Shown here piece by piece: positions 63,201 through 63,983 of a DNA stretch of 64,000 bases (positions within the stretch are counted from its first letter, which is position 1; each line of letters opens with the position of its first letter). Source of the stretch: Micromussa lordhowensis. Lineage: Eukaryota; Cnidaria; Anthozoa; Scleractinia; Lobophylliidae. The DNA lies in the NCBI GenBank assembly GCA_964020085.1, contig OZ026607.1:1830103-1894102 (forward strand). Direction: 5' to 3'. The notes beneath the pieces were generated by a model that saw nothing but the letters and a program-made list of their open reading frames with translations, had not been told where the DNA came from and ran no database searches. The translations under genes and the position numbers were made by a program.

Positions 63201-63983
63201 GAGTATTTCAATAACACTGTCATAGCTCATTTCAAACTGTTTTTATTCTGCTTCTAAGACCCCTATCCCAAAATATAAGCCCCTCCATTTATAATTTCAT
63301 CCAAAACCCCTTACCAAGGCATTAATTATTGTATCAGCCCAGGGGTCATTTCTCGAAAGCTGCAGAAACTTTTTGGGCCTGCAAAGCCATTTTTAGTTAA
63401 TCTTTGTCTAAAAACAGAGAGCTGTATATGCCTGAAACTTCTTGTATGAAGAGAATCTCTGTTCATATTAAAAATATGTGAATAAAACAGCTCTGTAATC
63501 AAACCATTAGAGATTTTGCAACAGCTTTCCAGGGGAGAAAGCTTTTCGGGACCTTAGAGAAACAGGCCTCAGGTCTTATAAGTGGCAGTTTATGGTACAG
63601 TCCTTTAAACATACCTGCGAGCTGTCTTGATCAAACATACACAGATGAAGGAATTCCTTGAGTCTTGTTTTCCGTTTCTCCCACAACATTCCTAACTGTC
63701 TGTGATGCTCATGAACCTCAAGGTAAATGTCCATAACATGAGATCCTGCTTCTTCAGAATATTCAGGATTTTTAAGAAACTGATTTTCCATGACCACAGG
63801 AGATTTTTGAAGTTCCGCTAAAAGAGCCTTGCTGTCTGTGCTGACAGTCTCGAATGCATCCTCAATCTCTTGCCGTAAGTCGTTAAGATCTGTTAATAAA
63901 TGTTCCACTGCTGCCACTTCTTTTAGGTCCAGGTAGTCATTATTCTGTAGCTTGTCTTGCCAGAGTTTTACATTGTGAAGAAA
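4410..63983 (-). CDS. TRIO: TRIO/Kalirin orthologue, RhoGEF-kinase (5' partial)
   Basis: This is the main gene of the window: 56 exons whose phases all join, 7833 bp of coding sequence, 2610 residues plus stop. Domains by residue of the window translation are spectrin repeats 1-795, DH1 about 842-1027, PH1 about 1028-1150, SH3-1 about 1200-1265, an acidic linker 1394-1517, DH2 about 1518-1702, PH2 about 1703-1815, SH3-2 about 1924-1985, Ig 2084-2175, Fn3 2176-2275 and kinase about 2305-2562. In animals these proteins activate Rac/RhoG through DH1 and RhoA through DH2, under axon-guidance receptors and at synapses; cytoplasmic, membrane-associated. Order and sequence match vertebrate TRIO and KALRN throughout. 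Having both an Fn3 domain and the kinase is the Kalirin-like layout. The SEC14 domain and first spectrin repeats lie off the right edge. It could equally be named Kalirin; a pre-duplication single orthologue is likely. Confidence 0.95.
4659..4748 (-). CDS. TRIO: TRIO-like exon w55, kinase C-terminal extension
   Basis: Thirty codons from MISPRPPSP to NARRRNQ, phase 0 at both ends. The segment [15 protein letters not shown] matches the DTSRL...RRKHQ segment just after the kinase in vertebrate TRIO. Confidence 0.9.
4806..4890. repeat. Fragment of a coral-type dispersed repeat
   Basis: This intronic stretch shares GAAAGCTGACGTTTCGAGCG and about 40 bases before it with the palindromic element at 35139-35265. 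It is a truncated copy without the terminal inverted repeats. Confidence 0.55.
4990..5035 (-). CDS. TRIO: TRIO-like exon w54, kinase
   Basis: Encodes the end of the kinase domain, [15 protein letters not shown], corresponding to the KRPSA...W segment of subdomain XI. Phase 2 entry, phase 0 exit. Confidence 0.9.
5300..5452 (-). CDS. TRIO: TRIO-like exon w53, kinase C-lobe
   Basis: Encodes [16 protein letters not shown] through [11 protein letters not shown], subdomains IX-XI of the kinase, aligned with LSGVSPFLDDSVEETC of TRIO. Splice sites CTTGCAG and GTAAGT are strong. Confidence 0.93.
5705..5731 (-). CDS. TRIO: TRIO-like exon w52, 27-bp micro-exon of kinase
   Basis: A 27-bp exon encoding SIGVITYV between split codons. 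It completes the D-x-W-S-x-G motif of subdomain IX begun by exon w51. It is flanked by TTGCAG and GTAAGT. Confidence 0.88.
5844..5892 (-). CDS. TRIO: TRIO-like exon w51, kinase APE motif
   Basis: Encodes the split Ala, then [15 protein letters not shown] and the start of Trp. It carries the APE motif at the end of the activation segment and the invariant Asp of subdomain IX. Confidence 0.9.
5996..6104 (+). repeat. 110-bp dispersed repeat, copy a
   Basis: A copy of a family with the core ACCCTAGTGTGTGACCATTC and a CAGTAC...GTACTG stem-loop. It is separated from the adjoining copies at 6668-6835 by the TTAA-flanked insertion at 6105-6667. Confidence 0.75.
6105..6667. mobile_element. 563-bp palindromic MITE with TTAA duplication
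   Basis: The ends are AGTGCCCATATCGTC and its inverse, with terminal inverted repeats that stay alignable for over 100 bp. TTAA is present on both sides (6101-6104 and 6668-6671), and removing the element restores an intact 110-bp repeat. The interior is also inverted-repetitive (ACCTCTG...CAGAGGT arms around 6340-6430), so the whole element can fold back. TTAA targets are typical of piggyBac and Kolobok superfamilies. It encodes nothing and is non-autonomous. Confidence 0.85.
6668..6835 (+). repeat. 110-bp dispersed repeat, copies b and c
   Basis: The remainder of the copy split by the MITE, followed directly by the start of another unit (AAGTCTGTGGATGAAACCCT). The second unit is truncated near 6835. 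Confidence 0.75.
6966..7092 (-). CDS. TRIO: TRIO-like exon w50, kinase activation segment
   Basis: Encodes PQNLLLDSG, then [12 protein letters not shown] and QVFGNPECS. The catalytic-loop Asn (PQN instead of the usual PEN) and the Mg-binding DFG motif are present. FGNPE matches LGNPE of TRIO. Confidence 0.93.
7188..7527 (-). CDS. TRIO: TRIO-like exon w49, kinase N-lobe and catalytic loop
   Basis: Encodes [15 protein letters not shown], the ATP-anchoring Lys in YAAKLVKK, the alpha-C Glu in VEDEIALL, and ends in HLDLK. HLD in place of HRD is shared with vertebrate TRIO/Kalirin and keeps the catalytic Asp. With exons w50 and w51 all key catalytic residues are present, so an active kinase is likely. 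Confidence 0.95.
7613..7852. repeat. 28-bp minisatellite with 84-bp higher-order unit
   Basis: About eight copies of a 28-bp unit around GCGCGGGAAAA and CTGTAAGCC. Variants recur in the order GCCGTGGAAA, GCCTTGGAAA, GCCGTGAAAA, so the last six copies form two 84-bp super-units. It starts about 85 bp upstream of exon w49 in the intron. Related units occur at 41195-41335, near 18412 and near 45811. Confidence 0.8.
8023..8140 (-). CDS. TRIO: TRIO-like exon w48, start of kinase
   Basis: Begins with a basic stretch [15 protein letters not shown] and continues [17 protein letters not shown], matching VTWKDNFDSFYSEVAELG at the start of the TRIO kinase. Phase 1 entry, phase 2 exit. Confidence 0.92.
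8141..11644. other. 3.5-kb intron between Fn3 and kinase exons
   Basis: No exon or protein-coding signal was found. It contains a near-perfect long hairpin at 10708-10811 and degenerate AACCCGAGAAAACACGTGC-like units to about 10925, then two copies of ATCTTTATATAAAGAT near 10955-10990. A short direct duplication, AGAGGCACTTGACAA, occurs near 8990-9018. The rest is AT-rich and unremarkable. Confidence 0.5.
10708..10811. repeat. Long near-perfect hairpin
   Basis: Arms of about 48-50 bp (10708-10757 and 10764-10811) separated by 6 bp, with only a few mismatches. Both arms include TGTTTTATCGGGTTTAAAAA or its complement. It resembles a short foldback MITE, but no target-site duplication was established. 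Confidence 0.7.
11645..11944 (-). CDS. TRIO: TRIO-like exon w47, fibronectin type III domain
   Basis: A complete Fn3 domain in a single phase 1-1 exon. It begins [18 protein letters not shown], contains [11 protein letters not shown] with the conserved Trp, then YTVEYKE, and ends near the YQFRV motif and [10 protein letters not shown]. Fn3 sits between Ig and kinase in Kalirin. The phase 1-1 layout is typical of mobile extracellular-type modules. Binding partner unknown. Confidence 0.94.
12151..12158 (+). repeat. Left 8-bp target-site duplication
   Basis: ACTGCTCT directly precedes the element; the identical octamer follows its right end at 14590-14597. Confidence 0.85.
12159..12653. repeat. 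Left 495-bp terminal inverted repeat
   Basis: Begins ATGCCGTACATTTGCGGAC and ends CCGCTGGACGC. Its reverse complement matches 14095-14589 without a length difference; conceptual translations of the two arms are identical over at least 66 residues. The interior has many short GAAGTTCAA- and TTCGAA-like sub-repeats. Confidence 0.9.
12880..13041 (+). promoter_or_regulatory. Promoter-like segment inside the element
   Basis: CpG-rich sequence directly upstream of ATG 13042. It contains GATTGGCC (an inverted CCAAT box), TGACGCATGCGCAA (NRF1-like) and AAGATGGCCGC overlapping the ATG (YY1-like). This combination is typical of TATA-less housekeeping promoters of animals. It is probably captured together with the gene fragment. 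Confidence 0.4.
13042..13803 (+). pseudogene. Truncated integrase-core-type gene, HTH half only
   Basis: A 253-codon frame starts in good context (AAGATGG) with [17 protein letters not shown] helical N-terminus is followed by [15 protein letters not shown] and a resolvase-like helix-turn-helix ([19 protein letters not shown]). This is the usual order in a family of cnidarian and fish genes whose next domain is a DDE integrase core. Here recognisable similarity stops near residue 190 (about 13610). The remaining codons read AT-rich sequence and a T/G homopolymer run at 13730-13750. The catalytic core is absent before the right TIR. I read it as a captured 5' gene fragment rather than the element's own transposase; a spliced downstream exon outside the element cannot be excluded. 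Confidence 0.65.
14095..14589. repeat. Right 495-bp terminal inverted repeat
   Basis: The inverse copy of 12159-12653, ending GTCCGCAAATGTACGGCAT. Both boundaries fall at exactly the same offsets as in the left arm. Confidence 0.9.
14590..14597 (+). repeat. Right 8-bp target-site duplication
   Basis: ACTGCTCT, identical to 12151-12158. Confidence 0.85.
14940..15215 (-). CDS. TRIO: TRIO-like exon w46, immunoglobulin domain
   Basis: An I-set Ig domain: [20 protein letters not shown] with the first Cys, VTWTKNQ with the core Trp, and DTGHYKCSV with the second Cys. It aligns with the TRIO Ig domain (SEVTCETGETVVLRC...). The acceptor chosen is GCCGCCAG, the only AG downstream of an in-frame stop, and its phase matches exon w45. 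Confidence 0.92.
15275..16168. mobile_element. Foldback MITE interrupted by a SINE
   Basis: The ends are AGGCCATTCC and GGAATGGTCT, flanked on both sides by ATTAAT (15269-15274 and 16169-16174). The arms share long inverted similarity, for example CATTTGACCAAGTTTGATGC on the left and its inverse near 16055-16085. Without the SINE insertion the element is about 570 bp. It has no coding capacity. Confidence 0.8.
15442..15752 (-). mobile_element. tRNA-derived SINE, reverse orientation
   Basis: On the - strand it begins GGGAGGCGCGGTGGCCTCATG (box A region) with box B GGTTCGAGCCC, then CTTGGGCAAGACACTTTACT and CACCCAGGTGTATAAATG. It inserted into the foldback element with a 15-bp duplication, GAAACATGGTTCAAA, at 15427-15441 and 15753-15767. 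A sister copy lies at 57216-57515. Confidence 0.85.
16782..16809 (-). CDS. TRIO: TRIO-like exon w45, 28-bp micro-exon
   Basis: Encodes NQKGNSSEI plus one base, joining the basic linker to the Ig domain. Support comes from acceptor TTTTCAG, donor GTACGT and a phase fit on both sides (0 in, 1 out). There is no homology signal because it is a linker. Confidence 0.75.
16917..17124 (+). mobile_element. SINE next to a splice donor
   Basis: A tRNA-like head (GCGCTGAGGTGAGAGCGC, then GGTCGAGTCTG in the box B position) is followed by the CTCCGGTTTTCCTCCCTCAA body. It is flanked by an imperfect 19-bp duplication at 16898-16916 and 17125-17143. The right end lies 23 bp inside the intron after exon w44. 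Confidence 0.7.
17148..17301 (-). CDS. TRIO: TRIO-like exon w44, basic linker
   Basis: Encodes [20 protein letters not shown] to DVPATST, charged and helical, corresponding to the Lys-rich linker between SH3-2 and Ig in TRIO. Phase 2 entry, phase 0 exit. The donor GTAAAC is close to the SINE. Confidence 0.85.
17302..18644. other. 1.3-kb intron
   Basis: No exon found. It holds a MITE at 17805-17930 and a 38-codon open stretch on the + strand at 18088-18204 ([19 protein letters not shown]...) that I do not recognise. One unit related to the 28-bp minisatellite (TTTTCCCGCGCTTGGC) is near 18418. Confidence 0.45.
17805..17930. mobile_element. Small MITE
   Basis: Terminal inverted repeats of about 20 bp: CGCCTTAAAAACGAGGAGAA on the left and the inverse of TTCTCGTTTTTAAGAGGCG on the right. 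It is 126 bp long and non-coding. Confidence 0.6.
18645..18707 (-). CDS. TRIO: TRIO-like exon w43, linker
   Basis: Encodes [20 protein letters not shown] between split codons. It is basic, like the RLRKKSEKKDKD region of TRIO after SH3-2. Phase 2 in and out. Confidence 0.82.
18708..19970. other. 1.3-kb intron
   Basis: No exon, RNA gene or clear mobile element was recognised. Confidence 0.4.
19971..20007 (-). CDS. TRIO: TRIO-like exon w42, 37-bp micro-exon
   Basis: Encodes [11 protein letters not shown], a Ser/Pro linker after SH3-2. Acceptor TTTCTAG, donor GTAAGT, phases 1 in and 2 out match its neighbours. SDTPLSP looks like a proline-directed phosphorylation site. Confidence 0.82.
20346..20550 (-). 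CDS. TRIO: TRIO-like exon w41, second SH3 domain
   Basis: One exon encodes the SH3: [20 protein letters not shown] (ALYDY-like start), [19 protein letters not shown] with the ligand-site Trp, and LGLVPAKIL (the VPxN-like end). It is placed after DH2-PH2 as in TRIO/Kalirin. The fold would bind proline-rich ligands. Confidence 0.93.
20860..20967 (-). CDS. TRIO: TRIO-like exon w40, linker
   Basis: Encodes [20 protein letters not shown] to SPFPTAS, 36 codons, phase 0 at both ends. A Ser/Pro-rich linker before SH3-2 with no domain. Confidence 0.82.
21745..21892 (-). CDS. TRIO: TRIO-like exon w39, Pro/Ser/Thr-rich linker
   Basis: Encodes [18 protein letters not shown] to SLKKPSQ. Low-complexity linker like the one between PH2 and SH3-2 of TRIO. 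Acceptor CTCTCCCCAG, donor GTAAGA. Confidence 0.85.
22146..22191 (-). CDS. TRIO: TRIO-like exon w38, end of PH2
   Basis: Encodes [14 protein letters not shown] between split codons, matching LTSPIEYQ just after PH2 in TRIO. Confidence 0.88.
23174..23351 (-). CDS. TRIO: TRIO-like exon w37, PH2 C-terminal half
   Basis: Encodes [20 protein letters not shown] to [16 protein letters not shown]. The KKDWLQAL helix is the C-terminal PH helix with its conserved Trp. It is one exon here but two (102 + 88 bp) in PH1. Confidence 0.92.
23596..23736 (-). CDS. TRIO: TRIO-like exon w36, PH2 N-terminal half
   Basis: Encodes [20 protein letters not shown] to [24 protein letters not shown] matches RRIFLFEQIVIFSEPL of TRIO PH2. 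It is the counterpart of exon w20 in PH1. Confidence 0.94.
23923..24202. mobile_element. 280-bp MITE
   Basis: The ends are CAGGGTTTGTAC and its inverse, with TCACAA on both sides (23917-23922 and 24203-24208). CAGGG termini are common in hAT-type elements, but the duplication I see is 6 bp rather than 8. The interior repeats CCAGGACTTT-like words. Confidence 0.65.
24251..24286 (-). CDS. TRIO: TRIO-like exon w35, 36-bp micro-exon
   Basis: Encodes [12 protein letters not shown], matching GKIVAQGKLLLQ at the start of PH2. It has exactly the length and phase of the PH1 counterpart w19. Confidence 0.92.
24399..24476 (-). CDS. TRIO: TRIO-like exon w34, end of DH2
   Basis: Encodes [20 protein letters not shown] and MLEGYT, matching VMCIVPRRCNDMMNVGRLQGF. 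Its 78 bp match w18 of DH1. Confidence 0.93.
24580..24723 (-). CDS. TRIO: TRIO-like exon w33, DH2 core
   Basis: Encodes [20 protein letters not shown], then [39 protein letters not shown] is the most conserved DH-domain helix. It corresponds to w16 plus w17 of DH1. Donor GTCGGT is slightly unusual. Confidence 0.95.
24874..24963 (-). CDS. TRIO: TRIO-like exon w32, DH2
   Basis: Encodes [20 protein letters not shown] to FRDTYFA, matching [15 protein letters not shown] of TRIO. Phase 0 in and out. Confidence 0.93.
25423..25492 (-). CDS. TRIO: TRIO-like exon w31, DH2
   Basis: Encodes [20 protein letters not shown], matching FFLGELEKCLEDPEKLGSLF. Its 70 bp equal w14 of DH1. Confidence 0.92.
25548..25778. 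mobile_element. TTAA MITE, family member 1
   Basis: Starts after TTAA (25544-25547). It shares GGATGGAGAAGATTAACGCG-like and TTACCTTTAAATTGAAG segments with the copies at 47350-47570 and 56380-56624. The right flank CTAA is a mutated target. Confidence 0.7.
25831..25934 (-). CDS. TRIO: TRIO-like exon w30, DH2
   Basis: Encodes [20 protein letters not shown] and [14 protein letters not shown], matching KIVFGNIHQIYDWHRDF. FGNI...IY..H is a DH hallmark. Confidence 0.93.
26024..26090 (-). CDS. TRIO: TRIO-like exon w29, start of DH2
   Basis: Encodes [20 protein letters not shown] and VE after one split base, matching [22 protein letters not shown]. It has the same 67-bp length and phase as w12 of DH1. 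The catalytic-region Glu of conserved region 1 is present. Confidence 0.94.
26391..26764 (-). CDS. TRIO: TRIO-like exon w28, polyacidic linker
   Basis: Encodes [20 protein letters not shown], then about 85 residues dominated by Asp and Glu (for example [18 protein letters not shown]), ending ALKKRT. The position is just before DH2, where TRIO has its EEMEERKSSSLKRRHY-type segment. Intrinsically disordered; may be regulatory. Donor GTAAGT, phase 2. Confidence 0.88.
26905..27005 (-). mobile_element. SINE fragment
   Basis: On the - strand CAGGTGTATAAATTGGTGC and CTAGTCGCTCTATCCC match the middle and tail of the SINE at 57216-57515. It is a 3'-side fragment with no tRNA head, in the intron beside exon w27. 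Confidence 0.65.
27051..27246 (-). CDS. TRIO: TRIO-like exon w27, basic linker
   Basis: Encodes [20 protein letters not shown] to [26 protein letters not shown] is a helical segment. The acceptor is AAAGCAG, giving two possible in-frame starts 3 bp apart (high end 27246 or 27243). Phase 2 in, 0 out. Confidence 0.86.
27398..27670 (+). repeat. 110-bp repeat array, about 2.5 copies
   Basis: Consecutive units are offset by 110 bp (AAGTCTGTGG at 27501 and 27611). Each has ACCCTAGTGTGTGA-like cores and a CAGTAC...GTACTG hairpin, or a one-base variant of it. Confidence 0.8.
28002..28125 (-). CDS. TRIO: TRIO-like exon w26, Ser-rich linker
   Basis: Encodes [19 protein letters not shown] to [12 protein letters not shown], matching DSLSVSSNDASPPASVASL after the first SH3 of TRIO. 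RRRSRS looks like a basophilic-kinase site. Phase 1 in, 2 out. Confidence 0.9.
28126..30278. other. 2.2-kb intron
   Basis: No exon or recognised mobile element. A poly-A tract lies near 28365. Scattered open stretches are short and have no domain signal. Confidence 0.4.
30279..30540 (-). CDS. TRIO: TRIO-like exon w25, first SH3 domain
   Basis: Encodes [20 protein letters not shown] (SH3 start), [28 protein letters not shown] with the ligand Trp, and [10 protein letters not shown], then a basic tail DPKKKRHSD. It aligns with the SH3 after PH1 in TRIO/Kalirin. Phase 0 in, 1 out. Confidence 0.93.
30541..34864. other. 4.3-kb intron
   Basis: It contains an in-frame ATG upstream of the w25 acceptor (30609), fragments of the 110-bp repeat near 30885-30920 and 31400-31430, and YY1-like ATGGCGACC near 32998. 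The 179-codon open stretch at 34042-34581 on the - strand has no domain signal. Confidence 0.45.
34865..34928 (-). CDS. TRIO: TRIO-like exon w24, acidic linker
   Basis: Encodes [20 protein letters not shown] and K. It was found by its phase requirement: 64 bp with phase 2 in and 0 out exactly bridges w23 and the SH3 exon. Acceptor TTGTAG, donor GTGAGA. Its acidity resembles the GEDLDSQGDG linker of TRIO. Confidence 0.8.
34976..35085 (+). mobile_element. tRNA-derived SINE, diverged
   Basis: GTGGTCGAGTGG in the box A position and the shared tail TTGTAAATAGCCAACTG link it to the SINE at 36791-36990. Box B is not well kept. Confidence 0.5.
35139..35265. mobile_element. Palindromic MITE
   Basis: CAAGATAATTTGGTTTTATC at the left end is exactly inverted at the right end. 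The interior GAAAGCTGACGTTTCGAGCG is a word that recurs in coral genomes and at 4806-4890. Confidence 0.75.
35715..35800. repeat. Fragment related to the TTAA MITE family
   Basis: GGAGCAAGGGTGGATGAGA and GAAGATTAAAGCGAATTACA resemble the middle of the copies at 25548-25778 and 47350-47570. No ends are preserved. Confidence 0.4.
35825..35903 (-). CDS. TRIO: TRIO-like exon w23, Ser/Thr linker
   Basis: Encodes [20 protein letters not shown] and EKAAD between split codons. A linker after PH1, similar in position to SISIASRTSQNT of TRIO. Phase 1 in, 2 out. Confidence 0.85.
36175..36262 (-). CDS. TRIO: TRIO-like exon w22, end of PH1
   Basis: Encodes [20 protein letters not shown] and FQFGTLRER, matching ASSIENKQDWIKHIREVIQE, the C-terminal PH helix with its Trp. 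Confidence 0.93.
36483..36617. mobile_element. Palindromic MITE
   Basis: Arms of about 43 bp (CAAACACTCGAGACAGTGTT on the left, inverse CAAACACGAGCGACAGTGTT on the right) flank GTCGTATTTTC. It lies about 30 bp downstream of the w21 donor. A diverged sister is near 37860-38015. Confidence 0.7.
36646..36747 (-). CDS. TRIO: TRIO-like exon w21, PH1
   Basis: Encodes [20 protein letters not shown] to KRIIK, matching [20 protein letters not shown]. Donor GTGACG. Confidence 0.94.
36791..36990 (+). mobile_element. tRNA-derived SINE
   Basis: Box A-like GTGGCCTAGCGCTTAGGGC, box B GGTTCAAGTCC at 36846-36856, then the body TGAGCTGGAGTTGTTTCTC and TTGTAAATAGCCAACTG. The right end is uncertain. Confidence 0.7.
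37057..37203 (-). CDS. TRIO: TRIO-like exon w20, PH1 N-terminal half
   Basis: Encodes [35 protein letters not shown] and KYLYKSKIK. It matches RERHLFLFEMSLVFSKEVKD of TRIO PH1. Confidence 0.95.
37571..37606 (-). CDS. TRIO: TRIO-like exon w19, 36-bp micro-exon
   Basis: Encodes [12 protein letters not shown], matching ENIESQGELILQ at the start of PH1. It is the counterpart of w35. Confidence 0.92.
37860..38015. repeat. Diverged copy of the CAAACAC MITE
   Basis: ACTGGAGACAGTGTTTAATG, CCAAACACCTCGATTTTCGTC and CTCTCGTGTTTGATAG match the element at 36483-36617 in the same order. Confidence 0.55.
38130..38520. repeat. CCGTCCACACTA repeat cluster
   Basis: TTTTCCGTCCACAC-type words recur with GAATTTGAAAACG-like words in several copies. 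This looks like nested or rearranged short elements of a type common in marine invertebrates. I could not resolve boundaries. Confidence 0.45.
38669..38746 (-). CDS. TRIO: TRIO-like exon w18, end of DH1
   Basis: Encodes [20 protein letters not shown] and MLQGYD, matching DGLEVMLSVPKRANDAMHLS. Counterpart of w34, 78 bp. Confidence 0.94.
39273..39317 (-). CDS. TRIO: TRIO-like exon w17, DH1
   Basis: Encodes [15 protein letters not shown], matching [15 protein letters not shown]. 45 bp, phase 0 in and out. Confidence 0.93.
39693..39785 (-). CDS. TRIO: TRIO-like exon w16, DH1 core
   Basis: Encodes [20 protein letters not shown] and [30 protein letters not shown] is nearly identical to vertebrate TRIO DH1, the Rac/RhoG-activating module. 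Confidence 0.96.
39977..40069 (-). CDS. TRIO: TRIO-like exon w15, DH1
   Basis: Encodes [20 protein letters not shown] and [11 protein letters not shown], matching [20 protein letters not shown]. Confidence 0.94.
40331..40400 (-). CDS. TRIO: TRIO-like exon w14, DH1
   Basis: Encodes [20 protein letters not shown] and QEW, matching [20 protein letters not shown]. 70 bp, phase 2 in, 0 out. Confidence 0.93.
40505..40678. repeat. ACGAACGAAGACCAGACACG minisatellite
   Basis: About seven imperfect units of 22-26 bp built on GAACGAAGACCAGACACGA, in the intron between w13 and w14. Length variation comes from extra ACGA words. Confidence 0.75.
40885..40991 (-). CDS. TRIO: TRIO-like exon w13, DH1
   Basis: Encodes [20 protein letters not shown] and [15 protein letters not shown], matching [24 protein letters not shown]. 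Phase 0 in, 2 out. Confidence 0.94.
41195..41335. repeat. 28-bp minisatellite, second locus
   Basis: Four to five copies of a 28-bp unit ACATGTTTTCCCGCGCTTGG plus CACTGGTT. The inverse unit has the same GCGCGGGAAAA core and length as the array at 7613-7852. Confidence 0.75.
41423..41489 (-). CDS. TRIO: TRIO-like exon w12, start of DH1
   Basis: Encodes [20 protein letters not shown] and IE after one split base, matching FIMAELIQTEKAYVRDLREC. 67 bp, phase 2 in, 0 out. Confidence 0.95.
41525..41960. repeat. Coral-type repeat, boundaries unresolved
   Basis: GTGATTGGTCAATTTAGCGG at the left and AACCTAGGTCCGTAACTTAC with CGGACCTCGAACGCGGTC at the right are words typical of dispersed coral repeats. 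No coding potential. Confidence 0.35.
42553..42695 (-). CDS. TRIO: TRIO-like exon w11, linker before DH1
   Basis: Encodes [20 protein letters not shown], then a helical segment ending [12 protein letters not shown], matching ELNEEKRKSARRKEF of TRIO just before DH1. Acceptor GATTCTCAG; the frame stays open upstream to ATG 42797, which may mark an alternative first exon. Confidence 0.93.
42696..42797 (-). CDS. TRIO: Putative alternative first coding exon (isoform start)
   Basis: The frame of exon w11 continues upstream without a stop to ATG 42797 in strong context (GTCATGG). It adds 34 residues, [20 protein letters not shown] to CIDSQ. A CpG-rich region follows upstream. This would give a transcript starting at DH1 and lacking SEC14 and the spectrin repeats, like known short TRIO/Kalirin forms. 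It is not proven; it may simply be intron read-through. Confidence 0.45.
42798..43420 (-). promoter_or_regulatory. Putative internal promoter
   Basis: A CpG-rich stretch, unusual for this intron, with GATTGGATTC (CCAAT-type), CAATATGGCGAC near 43336-43348 (YY1-like) and GCGCGCGTCGAC. It lies directly upstream of the MADEF start on the - strand. No TATA box was recognised. Confidence 0.35.
44469..44486 (+). repeat. G18 homopolymer
   Basis: An uninterrupted run of 18 G followed by AGGGGG, in an intron. Potential quadruplex and sequencing-error hotspot. Confidence 0.85.
44607..44798 (-). CDS. TRIO: TRIO-like exon w10, spectrin repeat
   Basis: Encodes [20 protein letters not shown] to GYTVSEHE, with [20 protein letters not shown] matching AVDKRYRDFSLRMEKYRTSL of TRIO. 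This is the last spectrin repeat before DH1. 192 bp, phase 0. Confidence 0.95.
44940..45080. repeat. Tigger/pogo-like MITE fragment
   Basis: The right end CAGTGGAATCCCTATTTTGC (on the - strand) is followed by a TA. The left end is degenerate. GAACCTC words occur on both sides in inverse orientation. Confidence 0.45.
45255..45377 (-). CDS. TRIO: TRIO-like exon w9, spectrin repeat
   Basis: Encodes [20 protein letters not shown] to FKEASE, matching ALEWIHDNGEFYLSTHTSTG. 123 bp, phase 0. Confidence 0.95.
45417..45603. mobile_element. Tc1/mariner-type MITE
   Basis: The ends CAGTGGAATCC and GGGGTTCCACTG are flanked by TA on both sides (45415-45416 and 45604-45605). 187 bp, non-coding. The interior GTGGCCGTATTAACGAGGTG is typical of this widespread type. 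Confidence 0.7.
45970..46347 (-). CDS. TRIO: TRIO-like exon w8, spectrin repeat
   Basis: Encodes [20 protein letters not shown] to [10 protein letters not shown], matching VCSVLESLEQEYKREEDWCG. Homology sets the start at 46347, but the AG there follows eight A and a stronger acceptor (TTTGGTCCTCAG) lies 30 nt upstream in the same frame. Confidence 0.92.
46541..46563 (+). repeat. (GACA)n microsatellite
   Basis: Five to six tandem GACA units in an intron. Confidence 0.8.
47084..47275 (-). CDS. TRIO: TRIO-like exon w7, spectrin repeat
   Basis: Encodes [20 protein letters not shown] to [28 protein letters not shown] matches WQQLMLKMEDRLKLVNASVA. 192 bp, phase 0. Confidence 0.94.
47350..47570. 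mobile_element. TTAA MITE, family member 2
   Basis: Starts after TTAA (47346-47349) with AGGAGCTCGGTCACG and ends GTGACGTACCT before CTAA. The interior matches the copies at 25548 and 56380. Confidence 0.75.
47878..47997 (-). CDS. TRIO: TRIO-like exon w6, spectrin repeat
   Basis: Encodes [20 protein letters not shown] to FQRAIE, matching VLGWIRNGESMLNAGLITAS. 120 bp, phase 0. Confidence 0.95.
48088..48262. repeat. About 30-bp TCTCG-rich minisatellite
   Basis: Five or so imperfect units of GTCAAGTCTCGTGCACTCTC plus GGCGACTCTC in the intron between w5 and w6. CpG-rich and strongly pyrimidine-biased on the + strand. Confidence 0.75.
48466..48825 (-). CDS. TRIO: TRIO-like exon w5, spectrin repeat
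   Basis: Encodes [20 protein letters not shown] to [10 protein letters not shown], with [20 protein letters not shown] matching LLEFLHEKQQELDLAAEQHR. 360 bp, phase 0. Confidence 0.94.
49866..50140 (+). repeat. 110-bp repeat array, about 2.5 copies
   Basis: Units with GAAACTCTAGTGTGTGACC and AGCAGTACTTTATATGGTAC. The stem-loop is kept in a variant form (CAGTACTTTAATGAAGTACTG) in the second unit. More diverged units continue at 50780-51110. Confidence 0.7.
50559..50706. mobile_element. 148-bp mariner-type MITE
   Basis: The ends CAATCTTGGACA and its inverse are flanked by TA (50557-50558 and 50707-50708). It contains C13 and A9 runs. Non-coding. Confidence 0.75.
52454..52789 (-). CDS. TRIO: TRIO-like exon w4, spectrin repeat
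   Basis: Encodes [20 protein letters not shown] to EFERSAKM, with [10 protein letters not shown] matching LQLRIFERDA. 336 bp, phase 0. Donor GTGGGT. Confidence 0.93.
53659..53850 (-). CDS. TRIO: TRIO-like exon w3, spectrin repeat
   Basis: Encodes [20 protein letters not shown] to NFYSRTQK, nearly identical at the start to NTYTNADKLLEAAEQLAQTG of TRIO/Kalirin. 192 bp, phase 0. Confidence 0.96.
55545..55755 (+). repeat. 110-bp repeat array, about two copies
   Basis: ACCCTAGTGTGTGACCATTG and GAGCAGTACTTTCATGTGGT, then a second unit 111 bp later. The stretch reads open in one frame as a repeated MKAIEQ...FIML peptide, which I take as incidental. Confidence 0.75.
56380..56624. mobile_element. 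TTAA MITE, family member 3 (most complete)
   Basis: TTAA at 56376-56379 and 56625-56628 flank AGGGGCTACGTCACGG and its inverse CCGTGACGCAGCTCCT. 245 bp. A short AATTTAGGCTAAA duplication is near the right end. Confidence 0.82.
56667..56790 (+). mobile_element. Truncated tRNA-derived SINE
   Basis: TAGCTCAGCTGGTAGAGCAC (tRNA D-arm and box A), GCACCGGTATCGCAGAGGTC, then the tail TTTTTTCAGGCTTAAATTAC. Box B is deleted at AGGTCATAGGTTTTTT, so this is not a functional tRNA gene. Confidence 0.75.
56992..57114 (-). CDS. TRIO: TRIO-like exon w2, spectrin repeat
   Basis: Encodes [20 protein letters not shown] and [20 protein letters not shown] plus Q, matching VLDWIENHGEAFLSKHTGVG. 123 bp, phase 0. 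Confidence 0.96.
57147..57206 (+). repeat. (ATT)n microsatellite
   Basis: About 19 tandem ATT units with one GTT interruption, directly before the SINE at 57216. Confidence 0.9.
57216..57515 (+). mobile_element. tRNA-derived SINE
   Basis: GGCGCAGTGGCCTCATGGTT (box A), GGTTCGAGTCC at 57270-57280 (box B), CTTGGGCAAGACACTTTACT, CAGGTGTATAAATGGATACC and GAAGCCGGGATAAGCTCC. Same family as 15442-15752. The right boundary is approximate. Confidence 0.8.
63615..63983 (-). CDS. TRIO: TRIO-like exon w1, spectrin repeat (first in window)
   Basis: Encodes [20 protein letters not shown] to [31 protein letters not shown] matches IWQHRKVRLHQRLQLCVF, so it is the spectrin repeat directly before the HGEAFLSKHTGVG segment of TRIO. 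369 bp, phase 0 in and out; acceptor TTTGTTAG, donor GTATGT. Earlier exons lie beyond the window. Confidence 0.92.
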